Position numbers and translations under genes: made by a program
From: Sinohyriopsis cumingii
Taxonomy: Eukaryota; Mollusca; Bivalvia; Unionida; Unionidae
Assembly (NCBI GenBank): GCA_028554795.2
Contig: CM068825.1
Coordinates: forward strand, 158,415,053-158,479,052
DNA: 64,000 nucleotides
Reading direction: 5' to 3'
Notes under the pieces: model-generated
Seen by the model: the letters and a program-made list of their open reading frames with translations, nothing else
Databases searched by the model: none
Told to the model about the DNA's origin: nothing
Part shown: positions 63,164 through 64,000 of the stretch, piece by piece
Numbering within the stretch: position 1 is the first letter of the stretch
How the letters are laid out: each line of letters starts with the position of its first letter

Positions 63164-63234
63164 CACAGTTCGCCTCATCTTCACCCAGTAAGCAGTCTGA
63201 TTCAGCATCACATTTCCAAAGAGATGAAATACAC
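63164..63234 (-). CDS. Exon 1 of the window: second half of an LDLa domain
   Basis: 71 bp: one base, 23 codons, one base. It reads [20 protein letters not shown] followed by ANC, which fits the C-terminal half of an LDL-receptor class A module: four cysteines and the acidic D..DC...DE calcium-binding pattern. The first half must be in an upstream exon beyond 64000. The acceptor is TTTGGTTTAG and the donor is GTAAGT; the leftover G joins AG of the next exon to make Glu. The acceptor and the first dozen exonic bases match the unit of the 42-bp array that fills the sequence upstream, so the real acceptor is simply the last of about 19 similar AG sites. Confidence 0.82.
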
Positions 63235-64000
63235 CTAAACCAAAACAATGATAATGCGTACAGGGATTAAATACACCTAAACCAAAACAATAATAATGTG
63301 TACAGGGATTAATTACACCTAAAGCAAAACAATAATAACATGTACAGGGATGAAATACACCTAAAGCAAAACAATAACAAGGTGTACAGGGATTAAATAC
63401 ACCTAAAGCAAAACAATAATAAGGTGTACAGGGATGAAATACACCTAAAGCAAAACAATAACAATGTGTACAGGGATTAAATACACCTAACGCAAAACAA
63501 TAACAAGGTGTACAGGGATGAAATACACCTAAAGCAAAACAATAATAAGGTGTACAGGGATGAAATACACCTAAAACAAAACAATAATAATGTGTACAGG
63601 GATCAAATACACCTAAAGCAAAACAATAATAACATGTACAGGGATGAAATACACCTAAAGCAAAACAATAACAAGGTGTACAGGGATGAAATACACCTAA
63701 AGCAAAACAATAATAAGGTGTACAGGGATGAAATACACCTAAAACAAAACAATAACAAGGTTGTACAGGGATGAAATACACTTAACACAAAACAATAGTA
63801 ATGTGTACAGGGATGAAATGCACTTAACGCAAAACAATAGTAATGTGTACAGGGATGAAATACACCTAAAGCAAAACAATAACAAGGTGTACAGGGATGA
63901 AATACACCTAAAGCAAAACAATAACAAGGTGTACAGGGATGAAATACACCTAGGGCAAAACAATAACAAGGTGTATAGGGATGAAATACACCTAGGGCAA
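63222..64000 (-). repeat. 42-bp minisatellite (~18 copies) carrying the exon 1 acceptor junction
   Basis: The plus-strand unit is GATGAAATACACCTAAAGCA, then AAACAATAACAAGGTGTACAGG. On the minus strand each unit ends TTGTTTTGCTTTAG and is followed by GTGTATTTCATC, identical to the acceptor and first 12 bases of exon 1. The period is 42, so the LDLa frame is kept: copies read RCISSLYTLLLFCF. Copies with ATTAAAT instead of ATGAAAT, including those nearest the exon, create a TAA. The array runs off the window. Confidence 0.96.

Larger units (their letters stand above)
5903..63234 (-). other. Gene span: mosaic LDLa/PAN/SRCR/trypsin-like serine protease (partial at both ends)
   Basis: Fourteen exons on the minus strand join without any phase conflict into about 2093 nt (697 codons). 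Approximate residues of the joined product: LDLa second half 1-23, PAN 24-107, LDLa 108-147, SRCR 148-259, LDLa 260-295, SRCR 296-402, SRCR 403-521, linker and S1 protease domain 522-697. All fourteen introns begin with GT, and the acceptors seen end in AG. The six-cysteine SRCR domains each split over two exons, which is the known layout of group A SRCR domains. Neurotrypsin-like and Tequila-like proteases are the nearest family I can name, but neither has exactly this order, so I give no symbol. Secreted or membrane-anchored placement is inferred from disulphide-rich domains; the signal peptide is outside the window. The catalytic serine exon is not in the window. Confidence 0.88.

Overview
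This is eukaryotic, AT-rich, intron-dominated DNA from an animal, most likely a marine lophotrochozoan and probably a mollusc. That guess rests on the mosaic protease, the SINE/LINE/DIRS-type relics and the very heavy minisatellite load; species cannot be named from sequence alone.

The only gene I can support runs right to left on the minus strand through the whole window. Fourteen exons (63234 down to 5903) join with perfectly compatible phases into about 697 codons that are open at both ends. The order of domains is: second half of an LDLa, PAN/apple, LDLa, SRCR, LDLa, SRCR, SRCR, then a trypsin-like (S1) protease domain. The protease part has the IIGG start, the AAHC histidine and the DIAL aspartate. 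The exon with the catalytic serine was not found and should lie beyond position 1; the protein's start lies beyond 64000. The architecture resembles secreted or membrane mosaic proteases of the neurotrypsin/Tequila type.

Everything else is intron: decayed mobile elements (a LINE reverse transcriptase at 3.3-4.8 kb, two DIRS-like fragments at 11-12.5 kb and 46.6-47.2 kb, a pogo-like TIR element at 37.4-39.1 kb, several tRNA-type SINEs) and about 35 tandem arrays with periods from 2 to 92 bp. The largest is a 9.2-kb array of a 54-bp unit (50.29-59.47 kb) that fills almost one whole intron and shows higher-order duplication of about 2.05 and 3.2 kb.

The most unusual pattern is that four of the fourteen exons have a splice junction lying inside, or exactly at the edge of, a tandem array whose unit carries that junction. 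The 54-bp array starts at the donor of the first PAN exon. A 42-bp array repeats the acceptor of the partial LDLa exon. An 89-bp triplication repeats the donor end of the third SRCR. A decayed ~70-bp array repeats the donor end of an LDLa exon. These arrays supply many copies of near-consensus splice sites next to the real ones. Long ORFs throughout the window (up to 501 codons) are products of repeat periodicity, not genes.
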